DNA of 64,000 bases, from the NCBI RefSeq assembly GCF_004353915.1, contig NZ_SMRP01000023.1:23095-87094 (forward strand). Reading direction: 5' to 3'. The DNA comes from Paraburkholderia silviterrae (lineage in GTDB: Bacteria > Pseudomonadota > Gammaproteobacteria > Burkholderiales > Burkholderiaceae). The translations under genes and the position numbers were made by a program. Below, piece by piece: positions 51,933-61,603 of the stretch. The notes under the pieces were generated by a model that did not search any database, was not told where the DNA came from, and saw nothing but the letters and a program-made list of their open reading frames with translations. The first letter of the stretch is position 1, and each line of letters opens with the position of its first letter.

Positions 51933-52513
51933 GTCTGGTCTGCCGATTTACGTTTTAGTTTTCGAGAAATATGCATAACGAACATGCACGCGGCATGCCC
52001 ATCTCTATTCCTGTGCTTCGCGATATTTTTGCGCAAAGCACAAAAAAACCCAACCGGCCTAAATCAAACCTATGCGAAAAACGTTAAGCGAAGCCGCAAC
52101 AAAACCTTCAAATCATTGAAAACAAACATTTCGGAACAGCCGAAGCCAAAGCGCCACCAGACAGGACCGCGTGCGAAGCGCGCCACACGGGCAAAGCCGC
52201 CGCGCATCGCCTGCGCCCGATTGAATGACGCGATTGGCCCTGATTACGCGTTTCATTGCCCAATACCCTTACTCATCGGCCCATACTCGTACCACCCGGA
52301 AATCAAATCCTTTACAAGAGTGAAACGCCGCTGCCGTTTGAGATAGATATTGCAATTCCCGACAACTGTCAATATTATTTTCATTCTAATTATCGCCACA
52401 CCAAGGTCCGACAAGTGTGTTCTATTACCGGACGACAGAGTTGATAGCGCGACATTGTCAAACAGAACACCCCTTTACCCGGTAAATGCAACCAGCATAC
52501 GAGGCGAAATTCG
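51933..52513. other. AT-rich divergent control region
   Basis: About 580 bases between the second antiporter gene and the LysR gene, clearly lower in GC than its neighbours. It has two inverted repeats: TGTGCTT ... AAGCACA at 52012-52042, and TTTACC-C-GGTAAA at 52474-52486, 27 bases before the LysR start. Either could be an operator for the LysR protein. No reading frame looks coding. Confidence 0.5.
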
Positions 52514-53575
52514 ATGAATCAAATACACGCCATGCGAGTCTTCGTCACAGTTGCGGAATCGCAAAGCTTTCGCCGGGCCGCGCAACAACTCGACGTCTCG
52601 AATGCACTGGTCACCCGCTCGGTTGCCATGCTCGAAGCGCACCTCCATACGCGGCTCATCAACCGCACCACGCGTAATCTTTCGCTTACCGAAGCAGGCC
52701 TTCGCTATCTCGACGGCTGCCGCAGCGTGCTCGAGGAACTCGACCACCTCGAAAATGCGCTCGCGCACACCGAGCGCGAGCCGAGCGGCACGCTGCGCGT
52801 GGCGGCGGCCAGCACGCTGTCGCTCGTCACGCTCACGCCGCTCATCGACGGCTACCGGCGGCGCTATCCGCGCGTGAACGTGCACCTCACGCTCGCCGAG
52901 CGGCAAATCGATCTGGTGGAGGACAGGTTCGACGTGGGTATCGTCGCGGCCTCGCCCGCGCGCAGCGGCCGCAACGACGACATGGAGATCATCGAGCAGG
53001 CGCTCGGCCTGGCAACGTTCGTGCCATGCGCATCGCCCGCCTGGATCGCCGAGCATGGCGAACCAGGCACGCCCGCACAGCTCGCGCGCCATGCCGCGGT
53101 GACGTTGCCGCCCGAAGAGCGCAGCGTCAGCTGGCAGTTCGCGAAGCCTGGCGAGCAAGCGCAACAGATCACGCTGCGCCCCGCCTATGCGGTAAATAAC
53201 ATGCTGATGGTGCGGCACGCCGCGCTCGCGGGCATGGGCGTGGCAGTCGTGCCCGCGTCGCTCGTCGCCGACGACTTCGCGGCCGGCACGCTGATCCGCC
53301 TGTTGCCCGAATACGAGATCGACGACCCAGAGGCCCACATGTCGATCGTCTATCCGAACCGCCAGTATCTGCCGGCAAAAACGCTGCGCTTCGTCGATTA
53401 CGCCGTCGAGCATTTCCAGCATGCAAGCGATGGCGGCGGCAAAGCGACGGCCCAGCCTGCTGCGGCCCTTGCGGCCAGTCCAGCGGCGCTGCTGCCGGTT
53501 GGTGGCACGGTTGGTGGCACATTCGGCAGCACGCTCGGCAGCAGTCCGGCGCTGCACGCGATGAGCGGCAACTGA
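52514..53575 (+). CDS. LysR-type transcriptional regulator
   Basis: A 353-residue regulator with a typical start, NQIHAMRVFVTVAESQSFRR, then DVSNALVTRSVAMLEAHLHT and RTTRNLSLTEAGLRY. The effector domain includes GTLRVAAASTLSLVTLTPLI and VDYAVEHFQHA. The C-terminal 45 residues are Ala/Gly-rich and low in complexity. Placed divergently from the antiporter/decarboxylase operon, it is the likely regulator of that operon. Confidence 0.9.
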   Translation: MNQIHAMRVFVTVAESQSFRRAAQQLDVSNALVTRSVAMLEAHLHTRLINRTTRNLSLTEAGLRYLDGCRSVLEELDHLENALAHTEREPSGTLRVAAASTLSLVTLTPLIDGYRRRYPRVNVHLTLAERQIDLVEDRFDVGIVAASPARSGRNDDMEIIEQALGLATFVPCASPAWIAEHGEPGTPAQLARHAAVTLPPEERSVSWQFAKPGEQAQQITLRPAYAVNNMLMVRHAALAGMGVAVVPASLVADDFAAGTLIRLLPEYEIDDPEAHMSIVYPNRQYLPAKTLRFVDYAVEHFQHASDGGGKATAQPAAALAASPAALLPVGGTVGGTFGSTLGSSPALHAMSGN

Positions 53576-53659
53576 ACGCCGCCTGAGTGCAAATCAGGCG
53601 CAGGCCAGACACAAACCGGGCAACACCCAAGGCGGCGCTTGACCGGTAGTCAAGCGCCG

Positions 53660-54208
53660 CTATGCCAGGTTCTGCGCCCCGCCTTCCCCGGCTTCGTCGA
53701 GGCCCACGGCGCCGCACAGCTCGCGCAGCAGCGGCGCTTCGCGCTCGTGCACTTCCACCGGCAGCCACGTCGCGCCCGCCCATGCGAGGTAGCGCGCACG
53801 ATGCTGGCCGTTGCGAAATGCCACTACGCCCACGTGCGCGAGGCCGAGCCAACCCGCGAGCCCGGCCGCGCGCCGCCTCGCGATCGTCACGTAGGGCATC
53901 TGCGGCACCCGCTCGTTGTGTGGGTCGAGAAATTCGCGGATGCCGCGCACCTTGCCCACATGCCAGTCGTCGACCGGCTTGAGCACATAGTCGGTGTCGT
54001 CGCGCTCGGCGCAGACCAGCAGCTTGTGCAAGTCGACGATCACCACTTCGTGACGCGTGCCGTCGGTTGTGAAGACGCGCTTGAAGCGCACATAGTCGTA
54101 GGGATGATGGGCCGGCACCGGCACGACCCAGAAGGGTCCGGACGCGGACGGGTGCGGTGACGGGGTCGAAGGCATCTCGGTAGGCGTGGACAGGGACGTC
54201 GGCGGCAT
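53660..54208 (-). CDS. Plasmid fertility inhibition factor-like protein
   Basis: A 182-residue soluble protein. PFWVVPVPAHHPYDYVRFKR, VVIVDLHKLLVCAERDD, GKVRGIREFLDPHNERVPQM and VVAFRNGQHRARYLAWAGA are visible. This reminds me of the chromosomally encoded fertility-inhibition-factor family (FiwA-like); the NGQHR motif resembles ParB/sulfiredoxin-type folds. No plasmid transfer genes are nearby. The start is uncertain: ATG 54208 has no clear ribosome-binding site and ATG 54175 is an alternative. Confidence 0.5.
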   Translation of the reverse strand: MPPTSLSTPTEMPSTPSPHPSASGPFWVVPVPAHHPYDYVRFKRVFTTDGTRHEVVIVDLHKLLVCAERDDTDYVLKPVDDWHVGKVRGIREFLDPHNERVPQMPYVTIARRRAAGLAGWLGLAHVGVVAFRNGQHRARYLAWAGATWLPVEVHEREAPLLRELCGAVGLDEAGEGGAQNLA

Positions 54209-54328
54209 GCGGAGGGCGCGTCTCTCGTAGTAGTCGTGAAAAGCGGCCTAAGCTACGAGGGATTCGTGAAATTTTCGTGACCTATGCACCACGAATGCGC
54301 ATGCCTCGCGCCTCAGGAAAAAAAACCG

Positions 54329-55155
54329 ATGGACAAAGCGAACCCCATCCATCCCGCAAGCACCGAGACTTTTGGCAACCACGTGCGCATCGAAGCACGC
54401 GCTCAGGTTGCCACCATCGTGCTCGAACGGCCCGAGCAGCGCAACGCCATCGACCGCCCGGTAGCCGAAGCGCTGGCCGCCGCCTTCGCGCGCTTCGAAG
54501 CGAATCCGCAATGGCGCGCGGCGGTTCTGTTCGGCGCGGGCGGCACATTTTGCGCGGGCGCCGACCTGGGCGCGCTCAACGACGACGCAAGGCGCAACGA
54601 AGTCCACGCCGACGGCAGCGGCCCCGGCCCCCTCGGCCCCACGCGCATGACGCTCGCCAAGCCGGCCATCGCCGCCATCGCGGGATACGCCGTCGCGGGG
54701 GGCTCGAACTCGCGCTCCTTTGCGATTTGCGCGTCGTGGAAGAAGACGCCGTCCTCGGCGTGTTCTGCCGGCGTGTGGGCGTGCCGCTCATCGATGGCGG
54801 CAGTGTACGCCTGCCGCGTCTCATCGGCCTGTCGCGCGCGCTCGATCTGATCCTCACCGGGCGCGCCGTGAACGCCCAGGAAGCGCTCGCCTTCGGGCTT
54901 GCGAACCGCGTCGTGAAGCCGGGGACGGCGCGCGAGCAAGCCGAGGCGCTCGCGGCACAACTCGCGGCATTCCCGCAGGCGGCCTTGCTGGCTGACCGCC
55001 GCTCGGCCTGGGAAAACAGCACGCTGGCCGATCTCGGCGAAGCGTTGCGCCGCGAAGGCGCAGGCGGCTATCGCGCGGTCATGGACGAAGGGCTCGCGCT
55101 CGCCGCGCGCTTCGCCGCGGGCGCGGGCCGGCATGGCGATCCGCTCGATGGCTGA
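54329..55155 (+). pseudogene. Enoyl-CoA hydratase/isomerase (crotonase), broken by a 1-base frameshift
   Basis: Two plus-strand frames make one crotonase. The first starts at ATG 54329 and reads VATIVLERPEQRNAIDRPVA, GAGGTFCAGADLGALNDD and AKPAIAAIAGYAVAGG. The second continues LELALLCDLRVVEEDAVLGV, FCRRVGVPLIDGGSVRLPRL and LDLILTGRAVNAQEALAFGL. The break is at the G6 run 54697-54702, where one base appears missing (GGGGGGCTCGAA instead of a form reading Gly-Gly-Leu-Glu). Restored, the protein has about 275 residues, normal for the family. It may be a real pseudogene or a homopolymer error. Confidence 0.85.
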
Positions 55156-55328
55156 TTCTTGAAGGTCTCCGCGCGAGCCGCTAAATTTGAATCAGACAGC
55201 CAACTCGACTGGCTGCCCGCCCCGCGCGCGCCGTCGGGATCGTCCACGCCGTCTGCTGCACGGCGGGACATTCCTAAGACGAGACGCCGCCGCGCACGAC
55301 CCATGATGCCGCATCAGGGGATCCCTAC

Positions 55329-57116
55329 ATGCCGACGGATCGAATCATCCGCTTCGCGGATTTCGAGCTCGACGTCGAGCGCTACCAGCTTCGGCGCGCG
55401 GGCGAAGAAGTGCGGCTGGAGCGGTTGCCGATGGATCTCCTGATCCTGCTCGCCTCGCGCCACGGTGAGTTGATCTCGCGCGCGGACATTGTCGAGCGGC
55501 TATGGCACGGCAATCCATATCGCGACAACGAGAACGGCATCAACACCGCGATCCGCAAGATCCGCATCGCATTGGCCGACGACCCGGCGCGGCCGCGCCA
55601 TCTCGTCACTGTGAAGGGCAAGGGCTACCGGCTCGACGGCGCGAGCTTCGCGAGCCGCTCAGACAGCACGGACACCGAGCCCATCGGCACGCACGGCGCC
55701 GTGCGCGTGCTGGTGCTGCCGTTTGCAAACCTCACGGGCGATGGCAAAGAGGCCTATTTCTGCAGCGCCCTCGCCGATGAGATCTCGGCCACGCTAGGCG
55801 CGCTCGGTGCGGATCGACTGCGCATGATCGCGCGCACAACCGCGGCGCGCTATCGCGACACGGCCAAGAGCATCGGCGAGATTGCGCGCGAGCTCAAGCT
55901 CGACTACGTGCTCGAAGGCTCGTTCTCGCGCCTAGCGCACAAGGTGCGCATCCTCACGCGCCTGATTCGTTGCGCCGACGAGGTTCAGATCTGGAGCCGC
56001 GCCCATGAGCCGGTTTCGCAGGACGCGCTCGACATCATCAAGGAAGCCGCCGGCGCGCTCGCGCAAGAGCTCACCTCCACGCTCTCCGAGCAACAGCGCT
56101 CCTTGCTCGCGCGGCGGCTGCCTGTCGACCCGGCCGCCCATGACGCCTATGTGCGCGGGCGTTACTTCTGGTACCGGCGCGTGCATTTCGATGCGGCGTT
56201 CTGCGCCCATCATGGCATCGACGGCGAAGACTTCGCGCGCAGCCGCGCCTATTTCGAGGCGGCGCTCGAGCACGATCCGAACTACGCGCTCGGCTACGCA
56301 GGGCTGTCGAACTACTACGGGGCGTCGGTCGTGCACGGCCTGTTCGCGCCCGACGACGGCTGGCCCGTCGCGCGCGCCCTCGCGCAAAGCGCGCTGGAGC
56401 TCGACCCGGACCTGCCCGAAGCCCATCACGCGCTTGCCGCCGTGCGCTACTTCTTCGACTGGGACTGGCCACGCGCCGAGGCGGGCTTCAAGGAAGCGCT
56501 GCGGCGCAATCCAAGCTATCCGGAGGCGCACCGGCTCTATGCGCGGCTGCTGCTCGCGGCGGGCCGCCATGCCGAAGGCCAGGTGGCGATGGCGCGCGCC
56601 GAGAAGATCGACCCGCTCGCGTTCCAGGGCTCGCGCGCCTTCGGCATGATTCTCGCGGGACAGCATGCGCAAGTCGTGCGCGAGTACCTCGCACCGGGTC
56701 ACATGGAGCATTCGCCGCTCGTGTACCAGGTGCTGGCGACCGCGTTCGAAGTGAAGAAGCTCTTTGCGCAGGCCGTGGACGCCACGGTGGAAGCGCTCGA
56801 ACGCTGCGATCTGCAAGCGCGCTCGACGGCGGTCCGTTCCCACTGGGAAGCCGGCGGCTACGACGCGGTATTGCACTGGTATCTGGACGACCTGCTTGCG
56901 CGGCGGCGCAGGCAGTACACCTCGCCCTTGTTGATTGCCGAGGCCTATGCGCGGCTCGCCCAACCCAACGAGATGTTCCAGTGGCTGGACGCGGCCCTCG
57001 CAGAGCGCGCTTCGCGCCTGTGCGAGCTGCGCATGAATCCCTGGTTCCAGCCGTATCGCGCGAGCGGGCGCATGCGGCGCGTCGAACAGCACATCGGGGG
57101 CGCACAGACGCATTGA
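55329..57116 (+). CDS. CadC-like winged-helix regulator with TPR region
   Basis: A 595-residue protein. An OmpR/PhoB-type winged helix spans residues 1-105 (FADFELDVERYQLRRAGEEV, NENGINTAIRKIRIALADDP, LVTVKGKGYRL). A FlgO/TolB-like domain follows (VRVLVLPFANLTGDGKEAYF, LDYVLEGSFSR). Residues 250-590 form tetratricopeptide repeats, for example YFEAALEHDPNYALGYAGLS. No receiver domain or membrane segment is visible, so signals may be sensed through the TPR region. Targets are unknown; the broken crotonase gene is directly upstream. Confidence 0.88.
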   Translation: MPTDRIIRFADFELDVERYQLRRAGEEVRLERLPMDLLILLASRHGELISRADIVERLWHGNPYRDNENGINTAIRKIRIALADDPARPRHLVTVKGKGYRLDGASFASRSDSTDTEPIGTHGAVRVLVLPFANLTGDGKEAYFCSALADEISATLGALGADRLRMIARTTAARYRDTAKSIGEIARELKLDYVLEGSFSRLAHKVRILTRLIRCADEVQIWSRAHEPVSQDALDIIKEAAGALAQELTSTLSEQQRSLLARRLPVDPAAHDAYVRGRYFWYRRVHFDAAFCAHHGIDGEDFARSRAYFEAALEHDPNYALGYAGLSNYYGASVVHGLFAPDDGWPVARALAQSALELDPDLPEAHHALAAVRYFFDWDWPRAEAGFKEALRRNPSYPEAHRLYARLLLAAGRHAEGQVAMARAEKIDPLAFQGSRAFGMILAGQHAQVVREYLAPGHMEHSPLVYQVLATAFEVKKLFAQAVDATVEALERCDLQARSTAVRSHWEAGGYDAVLHWYLDDLLARRRRQYTSPLLIAEAYARLAQPNEMFQWLDAALAERASRLCELRMNPWFQPYRASGRMRRVEQHIGGAQTH

Positions 57117-57192
57117 AGTGCGCACAGGCCGCTTTTACGCGCTTTATAAGGGCACCTCTGGCGGCGCCCCATGGGCATGCCCCGGCAACGAC

Positions 57193-57215
57193 AAGGGCGC
57201 CTCATGAGCGCCCTT
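57193..57215. terminator. Hairpin between convergent genes, likely terminator
   Basis: AAGGGCGC and GCGCCCTT pair around a seven-base loop, between the CadC-like gene and the convergent small secreted protein gene. The T-run is short, so it is a weak or bidirectional terminator. Confidence 0.5.
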
Positions 57216-57318
57216 TGCGTGTCTGGCGGCCGACCTGTGGGATGCCGGCCGCGCTCCGTGGCCGGCCACGGCGGCGGCCGGCCCGGCCAGAGTTTCGTTC
57301 GAGGTCTGCGTGCCTGCC

Positions 57319-57579
57319 TCAGTTGCCGTGGTACAGGTCGTTGTTCAGGCGGTCGCGTTCACCGGACTTGGTGGAACGCACGAGGTCCTGATACACCTGC
57401 GCATGGGTCAACCCTATCGGCGCCCCTGAGGCGCTATTGGTCATGGGCGTGCCGCCCACGTCCTGCGAAGCCGACGGTGCGCCCTGAGACGGATCGGACG
57501 ACGTATCGGCAAACGCGAGTCCTGCGAATAAGGCGGCCGCGCAGGCCACCGCGATGCGTACTGTGTTCATCGTGTTCAT
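57319..57579 (-). CDS. Small secreted protein, DUF4148-like
   Basis: An 86-residue protein with a signal peptide (TVRIAVACAAALFAGLAFAD). A low-complexity linker follows, with a short C-terminal motif GLTHAQVYQDLVRSTKSGER. The motif resembles the AQVYxELVxAxxxG block of DUF4148 proteins, which are common small periplasmic proteins in Burkholderiaceae. ATG 57579 has GGAG seven bases upstream. Function unknown. Confidence 0.6.
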   Translation of the reverse strand: MNTMNTVRIAVACAAALFAGLAFADTSSDPSQGAPSASQDVGGTPMTNSASGAPIGLTHAQVYQDLVRSTKSGERDRLNNDLYHGN

Positions 57580-58006
57580 GTCATCGCTCCAGGAGGAAAG
57601 CGCATGCACCCCACCCGCCATGCGCGGCGCGGACGAAGCCAGCTGTCTCACCCGCAAACTGAAGAACGGGTGCCGCGCCGGGGAATGCGCACTGGATCGT
57701 AGAGAGATGGTGCGGCGCGGCTGTGGGGCGCACCATGGACGCAACCTGAAGAAATCGTCAAGGCCGCCCGCGCCTGGCGAGTGTTGCGTAAGAAGAACGC
57801 AAGAAAAGCGTGCCGCATGCGGCGCGGCGCATTTCAGTACAATTCCGGCTTGACTTCGGTTGCTCCGCGTTTGACCCGAAACGCGTGCACAGTCGGACCA
57901 GCGACGCCCCGCTACGCACGACACCCTGTGCGCCGCCCGCCGCGACTCGACCTCGAGCGGCGCGCCGCGAACCGAGCACACGCGCACCTCATAACGCCCC
58001 CTGCCC

Positions 58007-59191
58007 ATGCCATTGCCCCTTCTTGCCCTTGCCGTCGCCGCGTTTGGTATCGGTACCACCGAGTTCGTCATCATGGGCCTCTTGCCCGATGTCGCGCGCG
58101 ACTTGAGCGTGTCGATTCCGGCGGCGGGCATGCTCGTCTCGGCTTATGCGCTCGGCGTGACGATCGGCGCGCCCATCGTTGCCATCGCCGTCGCGAACGT
58201 GCCGCGCAAGGCGGCGCTCATGCGCTTGATCGGCATCTTCATCGTCGGCAACCTGCTGTGCGCACTCGCCCCCAATTACCCGATCCTGATGGCCGCGCGC
58301 ATCGTCACCGCGTTCTGCCACGGCGCGTTCTTCGGCATCGGCTCGGTGGTCGCCGCGGGGCTCGTGGCGCCCAACCGCCGCGCCCAGGCCATCGCCCTCA
58401 TGTTCACCGGCCTCACGCTCGCAAACGTGCTGGGCGTGCCGCTCGGCACGGCGCTCGGCCAGCTCGCGGGCTGGCGCACGACCTTCTGGGCCGTGACCGG
58501 CATCGGCGTGCTCGCGGCGGCGGCGCTGCAGGTCTGCCTGCCCAGGCACATCGAGATGCCCAAGGCGAGCCTCGTGCACGAATTCAGCGTGCTCAGGAAC
58601 CCGCAGGTGCTGATGGTGCTCGGCATGAGCGTGCTGGCCTCGGCAAGCCTGTTCTCGGTGTTCACCTACATCACGCCGATCCTCGAAGACGTCACGGGCT
58701 TCTCGCCGCATGACGTCACCTTCGTGCTGCTGGTGTTCGGCCTCGGCCTCACGGTGGGCAGCACGCTCGGCGGCAGGCTCGCCGACTGGAAGCTCATGCG
58801 CTCGCTGCTCTCGCTGATTGCCGCAATTGGCGTGGTGCTCGCGGTGTTCGCGTTCACCATGCACGATCAGTTCGCGGCGGTCGCGACCATCTTCATGTGG
58901 GGCGTGCTCGCCTTCGCTATCGTGCCGCCGCTGCAGATGCTCATCGTCAATCGCGCGAGCGCTGCGCCGAACCTCGCATCCACGCTCAACCAGGGCGCCT
59001 TCAATCTCGGCAACGCAAGCGGCGCCTGGCTCGGCGGCGCGGCGATCAGCGCGGGCGCGCCGCTCACCGCGCTGCCGTGGGTGGGCATCCTCATGGCGTT
59101 CGCGGCGCTTGGGCTCACCTTCGTCTCGGCGCAGCTCGACCGGCGCGCGCGCCGACGCACGGCGGTGGCGGCGCCCACGTCCTGCGTTTGA
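58007..59191 (+). CDS. MFS transporter, AraJ/DHA1 type
   Basis: A 394-residue twelve-helix protein. AVAAFGIGTTEFVIMGLLPD, ARDLSVSIPAAGMLVSAYAL and AFCHGAFFGIGSVVAAGLVA are hallmarks of AraJ-like sugar/drug efflux proteins. It precedes another MFS gene by 63 bases, and the two may be co-transcribed. A TACAAT box at 57838-57843 could be a distal -10 element. Confidence 0.9.
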   Translation: MPLPLLALAVAAFGIGTTEFVIMGLLPDVARDLSVSIPAAGMLVSAYALGVTIGAPIVAIAVANVPRKAALMRLIGIFIVGNLLCALAPNYPILMAARIVTAFCHGAFFGIGSVVAAGLVAPNRRAQAIALMFTGLTLANVLGVPLGTALGQLAGWRTTFWAVTGIGVLAAAALQVCLPRHIEMPKASLVHEFSVLRNPQVLMVLGMSVLASASLFSVFTYITPILEDVTGFSPHDVTFVLLVFGLGLTVGSTLGGRLADWKLMRSLLSLIAAIGVVLAVFAFTMHDQFAAVATIFMWGVLAFAIVPPLQMLIVNRASAAPNLASTLNQGAFNLGNASGAWLGGAAISAGAPLTALPWVGILMAFAALGLTFVSAQLDRRARRRTAVAAPTSCV

Positions 59192-59254
59192 CGGGCCTGG
59201 GCCGCGGGCAGCGCGCCGCCCCGCATCCGCTCGCCCGTAGTAGCATCCTGCCCG

Positions 59255-60412
59255 ATGAAAACCGTCCTCACCCGCGATTTCCTCGCGCTGATCCTGAGCG
59301 TGGCCGTGGTCGGCCTCGGTTCCGGCGCGACCTTGCCGCTCACCGCCCTCGCCCTCACCGACGCCGGCTACGGCACCGCCATCGTCGGCCTGCTCACCGC
59401 CGCGCAAGCGTTCGGCGGGCTCCTTGTCGTGCCGGCCACAGCGTGGATCACCACGCGCTTCGGCTCGCGCCAGGTGATCGTGGGCGCGGTGCTCGTCGTC
59501 GCTGTCGCAACCGCGCTCATGCAGCTCGGCGCGAACCTGTGGCTCTGGGCGCTCTTGCGCATGGCCTGCGGCGCGGCGCTGATGCTGCTCTTCACGATCG
59601 GCGAGGCCTGGGTCAACGAGCTCGCCAACGACACCAACCGCGGCCGCGTGGTCGGCATCTACGCGACCACCTTCACGCTGTTCCAGATGGCCGGCCCCGT
59701 GCTCGTGAGCCAGATCGCGGGCTTCACGGCGTGGCGCTTCGCGATCTGCGGCGCGCTGTTCCTGATCGCGCTGCCGATGCTCGCGGCGATCCGCACGCGC
59801 GCGAAGGGCGCGGACTCGCACGAAAAGCACGGCAGCTGGCGCCATGTCCTGCCGAAGATGCCCGCGATCATCGTCGCCACGGGGTTCTTCGCGCTGTTCG
59901 ACACGCTCGCGCTCTCGCTCTTGCCGCTCTTCGCGATGGGCCACGGGATCGACAGCGAAACGGCCGTGCTGTTCGCATCCGCTGTTCTGCTCGGCGACAC
60001 CACCATGCAGTTCCCCATCGGCTGGCTTGCCGACCGGCTCGGCCGCGAACGCGTGCACGCGCTCATGGGTGTGCTCGTGGCGGCGCTCTTGCCGCTGCTG
60101 CCATTGGCCATTGCGACGCCCTGGCTGCGCTGGCCACTGTTGTTCATGCTGGGTGCGGCGGCGGGCTCGATCTACACGCTCTCCATCGTCGCGTGCGGCG
60201 AGCGTTTCGAGGGTGTGGCGCTCGTTTCGGCAAGCGCGCTCGTGAGCGCGGCGTGGAGCGCGGCGAGCTTCGGCGGCCCGATCGTCACCGGCGCGCTAAT
60301 GGAGCACGCGGGCCGCGACGCCATGCTCTGGGTGCTGTTCGCGTGCGCGCTGCTGTTTCTCGGCACGCTGCGCTGGGAACGCGCACGCGGGATTGTGCGC
60401 GTGCGGGCTTAG
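59255..60412 (+). CDS. MFS transporter (YcaD/DHA1-like)
   Basis: A 385-residue twelve-helix protein. LALTDAGYGTAIVGLLTAAQ, LLRMACGAALMLLFTIGEAW and LASFGGPIVTGALMEHAG-like sequence (visible as AASFGGPIVTGALMEHAG) are typical of the YcaD-type group. The substrate is unknown. It has no sequence similarity of note to the adjacent MFS gene beyond the superfamily. Confidence 0.88.
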   Translation: MKTVLTRDFLALILSVAVVGLGSGATLPLTALALTDAGYGTAIVGLLTAAQAFGGLLVVPATAWITTRFGSRQVIVGAVLVVAVATALMQLGANLWLWALLRMACGAALMLLFTIGEAWVNELANDTNRGRVVGIYATTFTLFQMAGPVLVSQIAGFTAWRFAICGALFLIALPMLAAIRTRAKGADSHEKHGSWRHVLPKMPAIIVATGFFALFDTLALSLLPLFAMGHGIDSETAVLFASAVLLGDTTMQFPIGWLADRLGRERVHALMGVLVAALLPLLPLAIATPWLRWPLLFMLGAAAGSIYTLSIVACGERFEGVALVSASALVSAAWSAASFGGPIVTGALMEHAGRDAMLWVLFACALLFLGTLRWERARGIVRVRA

Positions 60413-60519
60413 AAGGCCAGTTCCGACCAGTCATCCCGGTGCGGTTTGACGAACGACAATGCGAGCCCAATTCTTCACGCGCTGATCCGGGCGCGCGACC
60501 GGCGACCCATAAAATAAAA

Positions 60520-60541
60520 GGGCGCCACCGAAGTGGCGCCC
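60520..60541. terminator. Strong bidirectional terminator hairpin
   Basis: A perfect 9-bp stem GGGCGCCAC / GTGGCGCCC closes a CGAA tetraloop. It is flanked by A-rich (AAAATAAAA) sequence on the left. It isolates the MFS genes from the Abi-like gene. Confidence 0.85.
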
Positions 60542-60640
60542 TTACAGCAAGAAGTCGGGGGTCCGCTTACCCGGAGGCAGCTGCCGACACTGATCCCGAC
60601 TTTTCGTCAGTAATCTTACGGAAAACGGAATACACGGTCA

Positions 60641-61504
60641 ATGGAGCTCTCCGACGACACCCTGGCCGCCATCACCCTGCTCTTGTCCGGCGAGCGTCTC
60701 GGAACGTTCCTGGCGCTCGCGGGCTCTCCCCGACCGGCCATCGCGCTTCACCAGCAAACGCTGCAGGTCGCGGGAACCCTTATGTGCGTGACAGCAGTCG
60801 TCGAGATTGCACTGCGCAACACCATCTGTGACCATCTCGCAAACCACTTCGGCACCACTGACTGGCTGCGTGCCCCACCTGCGCCATTCGGTTGGCGCGA
60901 CCAGGAAAAAACGCGGATCGGCGAAGCCATTGCCAGCGCGCAACGTGCTGCATACACCAAGATGGATACCGCACAGAAGCGCACTATCGACGACAGGCTG
61001 TTCCGCAATGGCGTGCCACCGGGGCTGACGCATGAACGACACGCGAAGATTAGACAACAGTCACTTGCGGTGCCAAATGGCCAGGTGATTGCCCAGTTGA
61101 CGCTGTATTTCTGGAAGCGACTCTTCTCAGCCGAATATGAATCGCCGCTCTGGCGCCCCGTACTCAAGCGAGTCTTTCCCGACAAGACGCTGCGACGAGC
61201 GGACGTTGCAGTCCAACTCGAGCGGATCTACCAGACACGCAACCGGATTGCCCATCATGAACCTGTGTACGGTCATCGCCTGCACGATACGCTCGAGGCA
61301 ATTGCCTTCATCGTGACGCGACTCGGACAGTACGCACCGTGCCACGCGACGCCGCTCGCGCAGTTGCTGGTCGACGAATGGCGAACACTTTCCGCGCAAG
61401 CCGCAGGGCTGCGAGCAAGCTTCGCTGCCATGTCACCGGTTTCGTCAGTCCTGCCAGCCGGACATGAAACGCATGACGCAACGGCCCTTGCCAATCCGCA
61501 GTAG
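60641..61504 (+). CDS. Abi-like HEPN-domain protein
   Basis: A 287-residue protein of the Abi family. VTAVVEIALRNTICDHLANH and FGTTDWLRAPPAPFGWRDQE are the N-terminal family signature. QLTLYFWKRLFSAEYESPLW lies in the middle. The HEPN RNase-type motif is RNRIAHHEPVY (R-x4-H) near residue 205. HEPN Abi proteins act in phage defence by cutting RNA, or as toxins. No antitoxin or second defence gene is adjacent. It follows a strong terminator and is probably transcribed on its own. Confidence 0.85.
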   Translation: MELSDDTLAAITLLLSGERLGTFLALAGSPRPAIALHQQTLQVAGTLMCVTAVVEIALRNTICDHLANHFGTTDWLRAPPAPFGWRDQEKTRIGEAIASAQRAAYTKMDTAQKRTIDDRLFRNGVPPGLTHERHAKIRQQSLAVPNGQVIAQLTLYFWKRLFSAEYESPLWRPVLKRVFPDKTLRRADVAVQLERIYQTRNRIAHHEPVYGHRLHDTLEAIAFIVTRLGQYAPCHATPLAQLLVDEWRTLSAQAAGLRASFAAMSPVSSVLPAGHETHDATALANPQ

Positions 61505-61603
61505 GCCATCGCCAGCCTGGACAAACGACAACGGCCAACGCGCCTCTCAGCGTAACGGCCCCTGTGCGGATGGCGACGGACCGCCGCCGCCGTACCGCCT
61601 CAA

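Noticed and set aside
57989..60058. Long minus-strand frame opposite the two MFS genes
   Set aside because: Arg/His/Glu-rich antisense shadow caused by high GC; both MFS genes on the plus strand show proper motifs and ribosome-binding sites.
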